A DNA stretch of 64,000 bases from positions 1 to 64,000 of the forward strand of contig JAJKFJ010022279.1 of NCBI GenBank assembly GCA_027382625.1, written 5' to 3'. The stretch's first letter is position 1. The number at the start of each line of letters is the position of its first letter. Below, one piece after another: positions 23,927 to 38,690 of the stretch. This DNA comes from Tetmemena sp. SeJ-2015 (taxonomy: Eukaryota > Ciliophora > Spirotrichea > Sporadotrichida > Oxytrichidae). Position numbers and translations under genes: made by a program. Below the pieces are notes generated by a model. The model searched no databases. It was not told where the DNA came from and was given only the letters and a program-made list of their open reading frames with translations.

Positions 23927-26123
23927 TCAGTCTATAATTGGCCCTAATTCCTCCTCTACAAATTGTTTCTGCTGAGCATATTTGTAAGCAAAATTTCCTT
24001 GCAGATAGTTAAGGGTCATGCATTTCAACCTTCCCCCCTTTCTCGTTTAGGTACTTCTAAATATACTTATCTCCCTCCAGCTACTCTGTTGGTTTAATAA
24101 AATATGAAGTTGATTTTTCTTGAACGAAGTCTTTTGTCTTATCGAACTTTATATCTAGGCTTTCTATATCTTCGATAACATCTCCAAGCACAATTTTCTT
24201 CAAGTAGTTGAGTTCAAAAGCCCTTTAATAAACTAAGTCTTCTTCTTTGTGGATAAATGGAGGGGTTTGATACTCTACTCCGCTTGATTCCATGATAGTA
24301 TTGAAGAGTGCAATTCTCTTTAAGTATTCATGCCTCTTTTCGTCGTCTTTAAGAAGAGATTTGTCTTCAATTGCTTGTGACGGTCTTTGATAACTCATAA
24401 AGCTCTCTCCTTTGTTCAAGAAATTAATTATCTCCTTTGTCACGCTAATCAAGTGCTCTCTCCCCACAAAAGCAACTATAGCAGACTCTTTTTCCTACTC
24501 CATCATTTGACGCATGATTGAGTGCGCCATCTCCCTCTCTCGATCGATGAAGTGAGGCATCGAATCATCCCCTACTAGTTGAATTGCCTTGCTAGGGTAA
24601 GGAGTGATCTTAGAACGATTTAAAAACGACCCGCACTAGAAGCAACCTAGCTTATACACATCTGCCATCCAAGAGGTGGTGTCTAGCAATATTTAAAAGC
24701 CAAGCTCATTTTCCAACTACACTCTTGATTCCTTGGTCAAACCTAAAATGAAACTGCTTAGTGACTCTGAAATAGACAAGTCGCTGAACTTAAGAGTTGC
24801 CTCCTCTATATTTTTAGACATAGATTTTTAATGGTGATAGGCATAAGACGCTAAATCAGAGGGCTCACTCACGTTCATCCCATTAGTAAATCTGAAAATT
24901 TATTGGAAAACCAATTTGAGTAATTTTTCTTGAATTCTATATCATTTTTTTAAGAAATATTTAATTCTTGCGGTACTTTGTGAAATCATTCAACAGATCG
25001 TTAAAATTAATGATAAAAATTCTACCACTAGAAATTTATTGTTTTTGGAACCCTAATTCCTGCAGTTAAGAATCGTAATTCTATGCACCAATATGTTACA
25101 AGTCCTCGCTTTAATATTTTTATTGTCACAAATTTTAATTAATTTCTATTTATATTCTTTACAGATATGATACCAGATTTTTCATCAACTTAATATTCTA
25201 AAATTAAATAATGGACTTAGTATAGCTCATTTTTAACTATGCTCTGTTCAATAAATTCTCTCATTTCGTTGCCTTTAAGCTTGAAGTGATAGTTATTGAC
25301 AGTGGGATAGATCAATCCATCATGATCCTTGAACTATTCTTGAGCTATGGTCTCCAAAGGAGGTTCCTCTATTATCACTGTCTTTGGCTTGAAAGTGTCA
25401 ATAAGTTAGTTGCCAAAAGATATGCTCTGCTTTACAGTGATGTTCACTTCCAAATATTATGATCATCTACTTTGTGGCTTTGTTCTTTAAGATTGAGACT
25501 CTGTTCTCAAATCAAACTCAAGTAGAATATTCTCAGGAGGATGAATTTAAAAGAGATCAAACGCCTGCCTCTGCGCCTCCTTTTACTTTACCTCCTAGTG
25601 GATGTCTAGATACTTCTTATTCACAGCTTGTAGACCCATGTCGCTGAAAATTCTGCTTAAGATCTACTTGTCCTCTTACTTAAGGAGGAATCTGTTTTGG
25701 TAAACATAGTTGTAGAATTTTAGCACGAACTGCTGATTATCTCTTTTAGTGTCTGGATTCATGTTGAGTGCTGCACCTAGTGTAATTAGATCTTTGGATG
25801 CAGTGATATTGGGCAGGATATCTTCAATTTTCGAGAGAAGGGCATCGTAGAAGAACTTATCTCTGATCGAGATCTTCTGGCAGGTGTAGTACATCTGCAG
25901 CAAAAATTAATTGCTACCCTTTTCGAACAACTTCTCAATATTAGGTACCTAATCCTCGCAAATAGTTTGCAATTTTCTAAAAGCCTGCTCATTACTCTTG
26001 CAAGGGTCACCTTAGTATGGTAATTTAATTTGTAATATTACTTTTAAAGAAGGCAGAGAAAGATCTGGAGGGGTTTAGGTGAAGTCTCTGCCTTAGATTA
26101 GTCTTTTATAAGAGTGCTTTCAT
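23927..26123 (-). CDS. TraB/PrgY-family protein with likely mitochondrial presequence
   Basis: ATG at 26121-26123 gives an Arg/Ser/Leu-rich, acid-free N-terminus (MKALLQKTNLRQRLHLN...) typical of mitochondrial targeting. A 31-nt GT-AG intron near 26002-26032 joins FFKS to DPCKSNEQAF. The middle is helical (QMYYTCQKISIRDKFFYDAL). The TraB-like core follows: FKPKTVIIEEPPLE (compare the PDxVxxEL motif), then IDREREMAHSIMRQMM and IVAFVGREHLISVTKEI, matching the family's ERDxxMA and VAVVGxxHxxGI segments. It ends EEELGPIID at TGA 23927-23929. A 24-nt mini-intron near 25440 and a long AT-rich intron (about 24870-25160) separate the parts; I infer one gene, but two are possible. A GGGGGG run near 24030 shifts the frame by one. 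The function of eukaryotic TraB proteins is poorly defined; some act at mitochondria. Confidence 0.6.
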
Positions 26124-26523
26124 TTTATATAAGTTTATTAAGAGCCTTAAATTGTTAAATTTTAATAGATAACATAGTTCATAATAATATAAACTCATTC
26201 TTTCATAGAGCTCCAAATTCTTTCATCCACTTATCGTATTATTATTGCTGAGATACTACACGATAAATGAATTAACTTAGAAACTCTAAGGATTAAAAGT
26301 TGCAGTTTAAATTTTTAAAGTTTAAATCAATCTAATATTAATTGAATCAGTATAAAGTTCTTAGTAATTCAATCCTTAAATTTGCGAGGAAGTCCATTCC
26401 TCGGAGACATATGCCTCTCAAGTTAAGAACTTATATGCCCATTATATTTTAAACTATAATCGATTTTAATTAAATCCTTGACTATAGTAAATTAAATAAG
26501 TATGGAGGAATAAAAATGTTAAT

Positions 26524-28554
<2,031 letters not shown>

Positions 28555-29033
28555 TTTAAAATAATCAATCATGCTACAATTTGCTCAATTATGCCTTTTG
28601 CACAATTTAAACATATCATGATAACGAAATGTTAAAAGAATTCAGTCTTAGCATTGAGAATGAATGTTGATGTGAGTTTATAAATGGAATAAATGAAATA
28701 TATAGATTACACAATTCTTTAATAAATTTCAAATGTACTATTTCATCAGGATTGCTACTTTTAGTTTGTTCTCCCATTAAGTTAGATACACTTTATTAAG
28801 GGGGTTACTAAATAATAAAGGATACTGAAATCATATCTTTTCTTAGATTTATGTATAAAGAAAATTATTGACCTATAATTTTTTAAGATAAAAATATACA
28901 TCACAACTTTTAAGCAAGCAAGTATAATGCAATAGCAAATATCGAGATATGGCCCTATCTCAAGCGACTGATAATTTGATCGATTATTTCATACCGAATA
29001 AAGAATTTTACATAAGCTTTGAATAAATAAAGT

Positions 29034-29716
29034 TCATTTATCATCGTGAATACCAACATGAGACTCCATCTCTTAAATTCTTCTCTGTAGTCCTAGTAAC
29101 TTCTACTGCATAGTGTTGCTCTCAACTTGTAGATTTTTTATCTGATAGTGCAGTCTGCCAGTTTCAGTATGCTAGTTGTCCTTGTTTCTTATCATATCAG
29201 TCCTCACTCTTTATTATGTTTAGACTTATGTTAAGCTTACCTTTTCTCTTCATTTTAGACAGTTTTCTTAGCATCATCAATCTTCATGGAGAGGACTGAC
29301 TCGAGCGTTTCCTTCTCTGACTTTATCATTCCCACTTAAATCTGTTCTTTAAAAAAAATTATAAAATCTGCGAGGGTTTTTTATTTCTTAAATTATTTTT
29401 AATTTTGTATTAAATTTTGTTTATTAAATGTTACCTCCATATCTTGCAGATGTGAGCGGACCGAAAACTGTTCCCCACTTGCTGATGTGACTCCATAGTT
29501 TAATCCCTTCGTTGATCCAAGTCCCATCGTGCTTCCCAACCCTTCATACATAAATTATAAGAAATGCTTACTGGCTTGACTGGTTTGAAGTTGCCTCTAT
29601 TGACTTCCCTTTGGAGATAGGAGATTAGACTGCTTTCCAGTCTGTGAATGGAAATTTTACTGTGTAGAAATAGCACCCTGAATGCCGTTTATTCTTTGCG
29701 TTTATGAAAACACCAT
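29034..29716 (-). CDS. Small coiled-coil protein
   Basis: ATG 29714-29716 gives a Ser/Gln/Gly-rich N-terminus, then GT-AG introns (about 29341-29437 and about 29180-29240) join it to charged helices: EQIQVGMIKSEKETLESVLS and HYQIKNLQVESNTMQQKLLG. It ends HVGIHDDK at TGA 29034-29036. About 165-175 residues. No family was recognised; the heptad pattern predicts a coiled coil. The 480-bp region between it and katanin is AT-rich and shows no coding signal. Confidence 0.6.
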
Positions 29717-30253
29717 TAAATCCACTCTCAACTATTTTATATTGCCATATTAAATTAAAGACATTTAATTCTTATTGTATGTATTTATAGGATAATTAGG
29801 TGAATAATTTCAGATAAATTAATTTAAAGACCTAGAACATAATAAGTGTAATTAAATAATATTTAGGGAGTAATGATGATATCGAGAGTGAATAATAATC
29901 TTTTTAAAAAATAAATTGTCGCTATTCTTTTTCACTCTTTAATTTTACACTCACTCTCTTGAATAGTTGAATTATGCTAACTTATCATCCACTAGTTGCG
30001 CATGGTCATCAAGGTATCGCTCAAGCCATGACAAATAAGAAAGTAAAAATTCTTTTAAGTATTTATAATAAGGTATAGAAACAGCTAAAACTTAATTTTA
30101 AAGCATTATAAAATTGTAAAAGTTTTAAAACAAAAGGATAAGACATTTCATAAAAGTTAAATAAGGACAGATCAAGTTTCTGAAAAATAGCAGTTGATCA
30201 AAAGATTATATAGTATTATTATTTTGTTGCTTCTAGAAGAACAAAAACAACAA

Positions 30254-33200
30254 ATGTTGAACAAGAATAACGACAATTGCGAAAGTGAGAGCATAAATTT
30301 GCGAATAGACCATTCGAAAGAGCAAGATCAATTATATTAGGACAATCTTAGCTAGGATTTGTCCCCGATTCCATCATCAAGTGAGGAGGGAGTAAAGTTT
30401 AGAAGTACCTTTATGGTATAGAAACCTGGATAGGGAGCAATCAAAGTAATTTTCAATAAAAAGCAACAGCCCCTCTTCAACAATAGAAAATCACAAGATA
30501 ACATGATAAAGTATTATTAATAAGGCATATTTATATCATTAAGTTTTCATGATAATTGATCCTTTTAAATAAGAAAGCAAGGGTATCTCGTTCTTTTCAA
30601 TAGAATTGTATTTGTTATCTTTTCAAAAAGGTTTTCGGGAGGGAAGCAGTTCATTAATTATTGTATTTCATAAACGAGCATGCGCTCATGAATAAGTCTT
30701 TAATTGATATAAAGAGGCAAAAAATGGGAGGAGGAAGATTAATCAGCAATTAAACTCCTCTAGACACAAATCATACTCAAATTTAGAGTCAAGATTATCA
30801 AAATAGCTAAGCCTCTTTTGCGGAAAAGGATGCAGTCTAATCTTAGAGAATTATGCAAGATCCTTAAATTAAATAAGAAAGACTCATTATCAAAATCAAT
30901 AGACATAAGCTTAGGGAGTAGATGCGATCCAAAACTCCACTCAAGTAAGTCATTTCATTCTTATTCAAGTTTTATAGTTTACCTCCTCTGAGCATGAATG
31001 ACGAGGAGTCAAAAAATATAGCCTCAGAATCTAGAGCTGCAGAGGGTATAAACAAGTCCCTCTAAAATTATCTTTTTATAAATTTGTAAGACAACTTATT
31101 TTATAAGAAAAATAGGATTTTCGCACCTCAGTCAAAGAGCAGAGAGCAAAATTATGAGGAAAATCAGATCATGAACGAGAAACCTGAGTTGCTGTTTCAT
31201 AATCCGCTTGCGAGATAGCTTAAATAGACTAGATCATAAACTAATCATTAACAAAGAAGAATAAAAAAGCTATAGCAAACTGCAATTCCTTATTCAGAGT
31301 TCAACAAGCTAAACTATTTCTCGAAGGGCAGCAATTCTAATTTGCATGTCGATAGTCTTCTGAGAGGAAAGTTCAGTGTACACTAAATAGAAACTTAAAA
31401 CCACTCCTCTCTTTGTCCTAGTTTAAATTTTAACCTCCCTTTTGAATGATGATCCTCAACTAAGAGAGTCTATTTTTACTCGAGATCATAAATCTTAGTA
31501 GCAGAGTCCCAGTTTCTTTAACTCTAATATTCAGTCTGCAAAAAGCAGCAGATAGTAAACTATGAACTTAGCTTCTAATCTGCAGGACTTTAGATCAACT
31601 AAGGACACTAATTTTTTCAGAGAGTCTAAACCTCAAAGCAGCTAGAGCACAATCTTCAATTTTAAGGCAAGTTCACGGCAGAATGGCTAGAGAACTAGAA
31701 GAGAAACATAACTTTAGAAAATTAATGAACAAGCAAAGGGCAATGATCAATCTGCTAGTGAGAATAAAATTAAGCAAGATATACTTGAGCTATCTGTAAT
31801 AAGGAGGTAGATAATAGAAGAAATTAATAACCTATAATCAGTTTATGAGAATAAAGCTGTTTCTGAAGATCATGATAATAATTAGAATAAAGAAAGGAGT
31901 AAACTTTCTTCAAACTCTCTAGAAATAGATCACGCACATTTAACTTTCATATAAATTTAATTCGCATATTGGTTTTTAGTATTTTTATTGCTGGCAATGA
32001 AGATGTTTTAGATGCCTAAAAGAGTTAATTGTAAAATTAAAGTTCAAATAGGTTAACTGCAACTGATTTTGAGGACCTAAGCAAAGAAGAACTGATGGCT
32101 AAACTTGCAAAATCCAGAGAAGAAATTATATATCTCAGAGCTTAGAACAACAGAATCAAGTCTCAAGTAAGGGAGGGAACTCAAATTTCCTCAAGAAGTT
32201 TAAATGAATCTAACTCTTAAATCTAAAATGAAAGCAATTTATTTTTAAAGTTAAAAATGCCTTAAAATAAAAAATAAGTTGTAAATATAATCCCCTTAAT
32301 TGTTATAATTTAAAAAGTTTTATAGACTAAGTTAAATTAGTTTTTAAATTATTTTGCTTTTATTAATTTAAAGATAAGCAAGTATCAAAATGAGGAAACT
32401 AAACCAAGATAACCAGACAATAAATAATTATATAATAAGTCTAGCAACAATAGACTCAATAACAAAAGCATAAAAAATAAAGACCAAAAATATTAAATCT
32501 AGCAGCAGAAATAAAACCAGAAACCAAATATCCTTTCTCTTAATAAACAGATAATAGCATCTCCCTAAAAAACTATTTCTTTGACTCCTAAGTTCAAGTA
32601 TCTGGAAGTAGCAGTAAATCAAGATAGTCAATCCAGCCATATGAAGCAATCTAAACATATTCCGCCAAATAGTGCAGACATGGTATTGAAAAATTCTAAT
32701 GGAAAAGAACTCTAGATTTCTAAACTAAGCTAATCAAATAATTAGAAAAAGTAAAAAGTTCATGGAGATCCAAGTTCTCGAAGAAACTTATAGGATAAAA
32801 ACAAAGAAGATGATAAATTAAATGAATAGTAAAAAACCTTAAATTTGGAATAAAATGAGGAGATTCCAAACCAAAATCCATAAGCAGACTCTGGCGAACA
32901 ATATAGTGAATCTCAAGCTTTGAAAAATCTTAGAAATATCGCAAAGAAGAATTACCTAAGACTTGAAGAAACTGGAGTTGGTAGAGCTAGTTTTGGGGGA
33001 GTAAATAAGGAATCAAACACTGGAGCAATAGCTTGGAATGTATTATAGAGAGATGGTAAGGAAATTAAAAACTGTTTATATATGGGTATAGTAAGAAATT
33101 AGAGCACGTTATTCTTCTGAAATGAGTATCATGCAGAAATGTAATGAAGGGCTAACAAATTAGCTCATTTAAATACAGTCCAAGCTTTTTGAAGAGCAAA

Positions 33201-33708
33201 GTGTAAAATTAATTATATCTAAGACAATTATATAGACTCCTTCACAAACTTAGCTCAGTAAAAGCAAGGATAAAAAAAGCACTTAAAGCTTTACAGAGCT
33301 AGAAGCCTCTCTATGTCTGAAATGAAGGCCTCAAAAACTTTTTTAAAAAAATATTTTGAGTTATAAACTCTCAGAAGTGGAATGAGATAAAACACAAGCA
33401 TAAAAGTAGGAGCACTAAGCTCTTAAAAGAGACAGCATAGTTTGCTTTAGTAATCGGATGAGAAAGCAGAAGATTTCCTTAATGCTGATTAGTCCTTTGC
33501 GAATGGTAGATTTTCAAAAAAGCGAGGAATCTCGACAATGAGCAGATAAGGCAGTAAGACTATGATTAAATAAAGTGCAACTCACAAAAATAATAAATTG
33601 CAGGTTAGCTCAAATCTTCAAGCTCTTAGCAAATATAATTCAAGAGGAAATCCTGCTTCGAGCTTTTCCAAAAAGTCAGCACTCAAAATAGAAAATAAGT
33701 AAGAGTGA
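30254..33708 (+). CDS. Large disordered Asn/Gln/Lys/Ser-rich protein with coiled-coil segments
   Basis: ATG 30254 starts an acidic, Ser-rich N-terminus (SPIPSSSEEGVKFRS). After an AT-rich interruption (about 30520-30690) the frame is open for hundreds of codons of low-complexity sequence, with helical islands such as NKIKQDILELSVIRRQIIEE (about 31760), DFEDLSKEELMAKLAKSREE (about 32070) and SEMSIMQKCNEGLTNQLIQI (about 33120). It ends SSFSKKSALKIENKQE at TGA 33706-33708. Frame changes near 31450, 31950 and 33320 show introns or IESs I could not delimit. The region 32240-32700, read as coding, is extremely Asn/Lys/Gln-rich and may be partly non-coding. No domain was recognised. Confidence 0.55.
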
Positions 33709-33766
33709 TTTTTCCTTTTCTTATTAAACTCTATCCTATTATACTAGTTTCGATTTTAATGCATTA

Positions 33767-35768
33767 TCAACTCTTATAAATTTGTCTTTCAATTTACAAA
33801 ATTTATATAATAGGTAAATTTGAGCTGGATTACGTAAAAGAGTAAAGATTTAATTGATTTTATTTGTTATGGTAAAGCTATAAACTCAGAGGCTCAATTT
33901 GAATAGCTCCTTTCAATAGTTCATTACTTCTGCTTGGGAGCATATCGAATTTATTGTCTATTTTATCCATAATTTCTTCTTGAGCCTGCGTTTACTGGCC
34001 TAACTCCACCAGTTCTCTATCCTTAATTTCCTGCTCTCTAGTTGACATTGAGAGTCTTTTTAGGCTAAAATAATTTAACTGGTTGGTATTGGATAAAGGT
34101 TTAGATTTTTAAAGGACAGAGAATCTTTTGTCCAAAGATTACGTTCTCTGATGAGAATCCTCACCAGACTGATCGATTCCATTGAGTTTTCATCCATATT
34201 ATAATATAAAAGTATTTATTAATTTGTAACTTCCATTGCAAGCTTCTCTGCATAGGCTCTGTTGGCATCTCCTAGTTTAGTGATCTCAGCCTTAATCTGT
34301 AGAGTCTTCATTTGAATGAAAGTGGGTAAAGTTACATTCTCCATAACTCCAGTGCCTTAATTAAAGCTGGGGCCATTATTCTACTATACTTGATGAGTCA
34401 CTCTAATCTGATTTGGGTTGCTATTGTAAGAACTGTTGCTTTAATTGTTGCTATTTCTCTGATTACTTTGGCCATTTCTATTGGCGGACTAATTCCTACC
34501 TTGGCTTTAGTTGCTGTTGCGGGATTAATTTGCATTATTCTATCTATTTGGCTGCTAATAAGTTTGCTGGCCTTACCTTTGTCCCCTTTGAGAGTTATTT
34601 CTATTTCTCGAATTGTTCTGCCCATATCCTCCATCTTAGCCTCTGTAATTGTAGTCATTAAATTTTAATAACTTTAACAATCTTTATCATCATACTCATA
34701 CTCATCATTTTGGTAACTTCTTTAGTTTGCTCCTTATCTTTGACCAACACCTTATCTTTGGCCCCCTCTCTAAACTCTGGTTCCATTATTGCCTTTCTTA
34801 ATAGCTTTGGATCTTTGATTTAAGCCTCTTTCGTTCTAATTATTTAGTCTATTGGCATTTCTGACTCCTACCTCATACGCTTTAATTTAATATACGCATT
34901 ATTATTTCTAGGTTGATTTCTTTGAAGATTGCCTTATCCACCTCCTCTAGGCTGCTGGTAAGAGTCCTTCTGACTTCTCTAGTTATTCTCTTTCCTCTAA
35001 TACTGCGGCTATTATTGCTATTGCTGCTATCTGCCCTAGTTACTTTGCTAGGACTGCTGTCTCCCTTGAGACTAGCTTCTCCCCTTCGACTAAGATCTGT
35101 TTTCCCTCTGATTGACCTGAGATCGCTCCATACTTCTGCCTCTTCTTTGAGAGGAGTTGTTTCTCACTTAAATAGTAGATTGCTCGTAGTCTCTGAGATC
35201 ATCTCTATTCTTGTTGCTATCTTGTTGCTGCAACTGGGCCCTCAAATTCTAGTTCTTATTTCCACTCACATTAGATCTTGGCTGACTCCTGTTGCTTCCC
35301 AATCCGTAGGCGTGAGCACTATACTCCTGACTATCATCACGATCGTAAGTCTGATGGTTGCCTCTCCTCTGATTGTTCTAATTTAATCCGCCTCTGGTTT
35401 GGCCTCTTTGATTAACCTGTTGCTGCCTGATGTTCTAGTTCCTCATGCGAGATTGAATACCAGTAGCTGGAGCCTTGAAGCCATTATGATTCTGCTATCT
35501 GGAGTTGTCCTAGTTTTGCCTTTGGTTGTTTCTCTAAGCAGATTACCCTCTTCTTTGATAAAATAAGATACAATAAACTCAGCTAAACTCTTTATTATTC
35601 AATATGAGTGAATTCATAGAGTATTTTAAATATATGTGTGAGTGTGTATAATCATAATATTTGATTAGATTCATAGTTGTCATAATAGTCATAGTTATTG
35701 CTATATGAGTGGGACTGCTGGTTGGATTCTTGATAATATCTTTGGCGACTTTGCTAGTTTCTGTTCAT
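33767..35768 (-). CDS. RGG/QN-rich, prion-like protein, possible RNA-binding
   Basis: ATG 35766-35768 begins MNRNQQSRQRYYQESN. After a gap of about 130-160 bp come about 250 residues of Arg/Gly/Gln/Asn/Ser low complexity, including RS and RGG-like motifs (QRRGRSMERSQ, QQPRGGGQGN, QRGQRQGQ and QDGGYGQNN). A more ordered helical segment follows (TFIQMKTLQIKAEITKLGDANRAY) and a charged C-terminus (EQEIKDRELVELGQQTQAQEE). The last TGA in frame is at 33767-33769. Composition suggests RNA-granule proteins, but no RRM or helicase domain was seen. The bias makes several antisense frames look open; those are not separate genes. It could be two adjacent genes. Confidence 0.55.
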
Positions 35769-36102
35769 TGAAATCTTTTAAATTAAATTACTATTTTCTT
35801 TAATTCTATTGGCTCTTATTATATTCTATCTGCTACTTAAAATGAGACCTGCTTCATTATGATGTTCAGCATTTTAGAAGTGAAAATAAAAAAATAAAAA
35901 AATATAAGAGGATCATTATTTTATATGCAATTGTAATAATAATTAGTTTTTAGGTTTTAATTGAAAATTTTGGTAAAATAAATTGTTTTCTTACTTCGAT
36001 AAAATTGTCACTATACTCATGATATGTTTATAAATTTCTGTTAAAATTAAAATTGAAAATATTTTGAACTTTATAAAGCATCTGTTTCTAGTTCAATTAG
36101 GC

Positions 36103-37842
36103 GCTTTATAGTAATATGCACCTGTAAGAGCGCTATAAGTGTAATCTTTCATTGGATTTTGTCTGTGATACTAAATGTTATTCAAATCTTAAGGCATTTA
36201 AACACTTCCCATCTATCCACCTCCTAGTTTTGTGTACTCTCTCTTCTAAATTGAATCATCAATTTCCTCTTTATGATGCTAGCCTAATTACGTAGAGGGT
36301 GCCAAGTTCAAACTTCTTTTTATTGCTCCTTAAGATTATCTTATAGAAAAATGATCCTACTCCGGTATAGTGGAAGGATTAATCCTAAACAAGCCTTATG
36401 AGATAGACTTCAAACTACCATTCAAGTTAGTTTGCCCGTGTCTATTAGTTTTGCTGTTGTCTCTTGGACCCATTTCGTCCTTGAGCTAATTTTAATCTGC
36501 TTAGATGCTTGTGATTTCCTTTATTTTCTTCTAGACTTGGTAGGGTGATCCACCTTCAACTACTTTATTCATATCATTTTGAAGCATTATTCTCATGCTC
36601 AATTTAGGGCACTTATTGCTTTTATTTTGACTAATAGTTGGAGAGATATCTGCTGTTGCCCTAGCCCATGTTTGAAAATAAGTCCTCTTTTTCTTCCTGC
36701 TTTGGCTTCAGGATTAAATTGGCTGTGCTCTTTGCAACTGCACTGTTTCTCGATGTTAGAAGTCCGGAGGATATAGGCTAACTGTAAAGAAGAGTTGATC
36801 CATTTTGAGATGGAAGTGGATTTCTCTCATTGGAAGAACTTGTATGTAGATTTTAAGTGGGGACGCTAGACTTGTAAAGATTAAGCTTTGAATCTAAGTT
36901 CTGTTTCCCTCTGTTTAGGAGAGTGGGTATGTCAAGCTTTTCTTATCGATTTGTTGAACTGCCTGATGTCATGAACTTGTCTAACTCATCTTCGTACCTC
37001 ACATGCTGCTACTTATATTGAGGTTTATTGAGTTCTACTTCTGCTCTCAAGCCAAGTGAGCCTCCTGATATTTATCCCCCCGCCAAGTCGGTCGTTTAAA
37101 CTTGCTTAAGAGAAAAGATCCCTTCTTTCCATAATTGCAGCTGAGGAGGTCAATTCATTACTGGAGTTAGTGTGGCCGTTTATTGTTCTATAAAGCTAAT
37201 GATTGTCAACTTGCTGCCCATTTGTGATGTTATAGTTTCCATGATGAACTTGCTTAACTTGAATAGGAGAATTATTCATTATCATTCCATGGCTTCCGTT
37301 TCCAGAAGACCAAGAAAATTTAAAAAGAGATAGATTTATATTAATTTCAAGGCTGTTAAAAGGTAGAAGATTAATCATCATGTAATCCCTAAATAAATTA
37401 AAACTTGATCTAACTTACAACACTAGAACCACTATTCTTGAGGATTGGACGGCCTATCAAGTCATTATTTCTATTCGGGTTTTGATTTGAACCGAAGCTT
37501 CCTCTCATTCCTTACTCGTCCAATCGATAGTTTCCGGTGTACTAAATTAAGGATAAGGATTTCTACTACTCCAAATTTAAGGAGGAGAGAGTATATTCAC
37601 TCTTTAAGGACTTACTCCAACATTAAGTTTGGGGATGGCTCCTGGAATATCATGCACATTAAATTTTAATAAAACTTCATTTAGATAGTCTCTGCCTGAT
37701 ATTTTAGCTAGAGAATGATTCTTAGTGCCTGCTAGAGCGCCTGGTATGTCCTATAAATAAAATTTTAATCTTCAAAAGAATGCGTTGCACCTACAGTCAC
37801 ATCTAGATTGCCCTTGTAATTGAGCAGTGTTTTATCAGCCAT
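36103..37842 (-). CDS. Unknown protein, ordered N-terminus and disordered Asn/Ser-rich body
   Basis: ATG 37840-37842 begins MADKTLLNYKGNLDVTVGA. A 23-bp insertion with pointer GA (37749-37771) interrupts it; removal joins THSFD to IPGALAGTKNHSLAK. The short phrase DIPGA recurs about 40 residues later (HDIPGAIPKLN). The rest is Ser/Asn/Gln-rich with a GT-AG intron near 37430, and it ends cleanly NPMKDYTYSALTGAYYYKAPN at TGA 36103-36105. No domain was recognised. The gene is transcribed away from AP-3 sigma across a 120-bp spacer, so the two may share a bidirectional promoter region. Confidence 0.55.
37749..37771 (-). other. IES-like insertion, 23 bp, pointer GA
   Basis: TC at 37749-37750 and 37772-37773 (GA on the coding strand) flanks an A/T-rich 23-bp segment. 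Deletion corrects a frame change after THSF. The pointer is short, so the boundaries are tentative. Confidence 0.55.
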
Positions 37843-37962
37843 AGCTCTCTTCAAATAATAAATCAATCAAATAATTATAAAGCCTAATGCTCGAGTCAAG
37901 CTATTTTAAGGCAATTATAAATAATAAGACTGCTTAAACTATAATTACCTTGTTAAATTAAA

Positions 37963-38617
37963 ATGATAAAAGCAATTTTGATTTTAAACTCCTCAGGCAA
38001 AGTGAGGTTAGTCCGCGTCTATGATGAATCAGTAAGAAATACATCTGCCATCTTATCTAATGAGGATAAAAAAATAATTAAATTTTGATGAGTGAAGATT
38101 TGAAATAGAGCATTAAGAGCTAGAGTGGGATGATAAGTGAGCTGCATCGCCTGATAGGATTAAGGAAAGACAACTACTGTAACTTTATTGACGACTGTTC
38201 TCAAGTTCTCCCTCCTAATAAAGTCATTTACAGGTATGAAAATAATGAATGATTTGAGAAATAACTCATTGTTGTTTAGGATATATGCAACCCTTACTTT
38301 TGTGTTTGTAATTGACGATGCAGAAAGCGAACTGGCAGTTTTAGATTTAATTCAAGTACTAGTTGAAGTCTTAGATAAATGCTTTGAAAATGTTTGTGAG
38401 CTTGATCTCATCTTCAACCCAGATAAGGTAATCATCTATTCTTCTCATTTTAATTGCACCACCCTTATAACTTGCCATTCTCTCTCTCTGACTTCAATTA
38501 TAGCTCTAATACATAATAGATGAAATTGTGGTCGATGGCATGGTAACTGAAACTAACATAAATGAAATAGTCTCTACTCTAAAAGCTATGGCAGACCATG
38601 AAGAAAGTAAACGCTGA
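37963..38617 (+). CDS. AP3S1: AP-3 adaptor complex sigma subunit
   Basis: Small subunit of the AP-3 coat, which sorts cargo from endosomes or Golgi to lysosome-related compartments. ATG 37963 gives MIKAILILNSSGKVRL, the typical sigma N-terminus. The body IYATLTFVFVIDDAESELAV, LIQVLVEVLDKCFENVCELD and IIDEIVVDGMVTETNINEIV matches AP-3 sigma better than AP-1 or AP-2 sigma. GT-AG introns lie near 38236-38278 and 38429-38504, and a 68-bp pointer-flanked insertion lies near the N-terminus. It ends HEESKR at TGA 38615-38617. Length is normal for sigma subunits (about 155 residues). It converges with the next gene with only 73 bp between the stops. Confidence 0.92.
38025..38092 (+). other. IES, 68 bp, pointer TGAA
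   Basis: TGAA at 38025-38028 recurs at 38093-38096. Deletion joins RVYDE to DLKQSIKSQ in frame within AP-3 sigma. A GTAAG lies just inside the left end, but no AG acceptor restores the frame, which favours an IES over an intron. Confidence 0.75.
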
Positions 38618-38690
38618 AGAAGAAATTATGGCTTTAGAGAGCAAATTAATTCAACTTCTTAAACAATTTTAAACTCAATCTAACTATAAA

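Noticed and set aside
34390..35386. Hydrophobic plus-strand frames resembling membrane proteins
   Set aside because: They are the complement of the Arg/Gln/Asn-rich gene on the minus strand.
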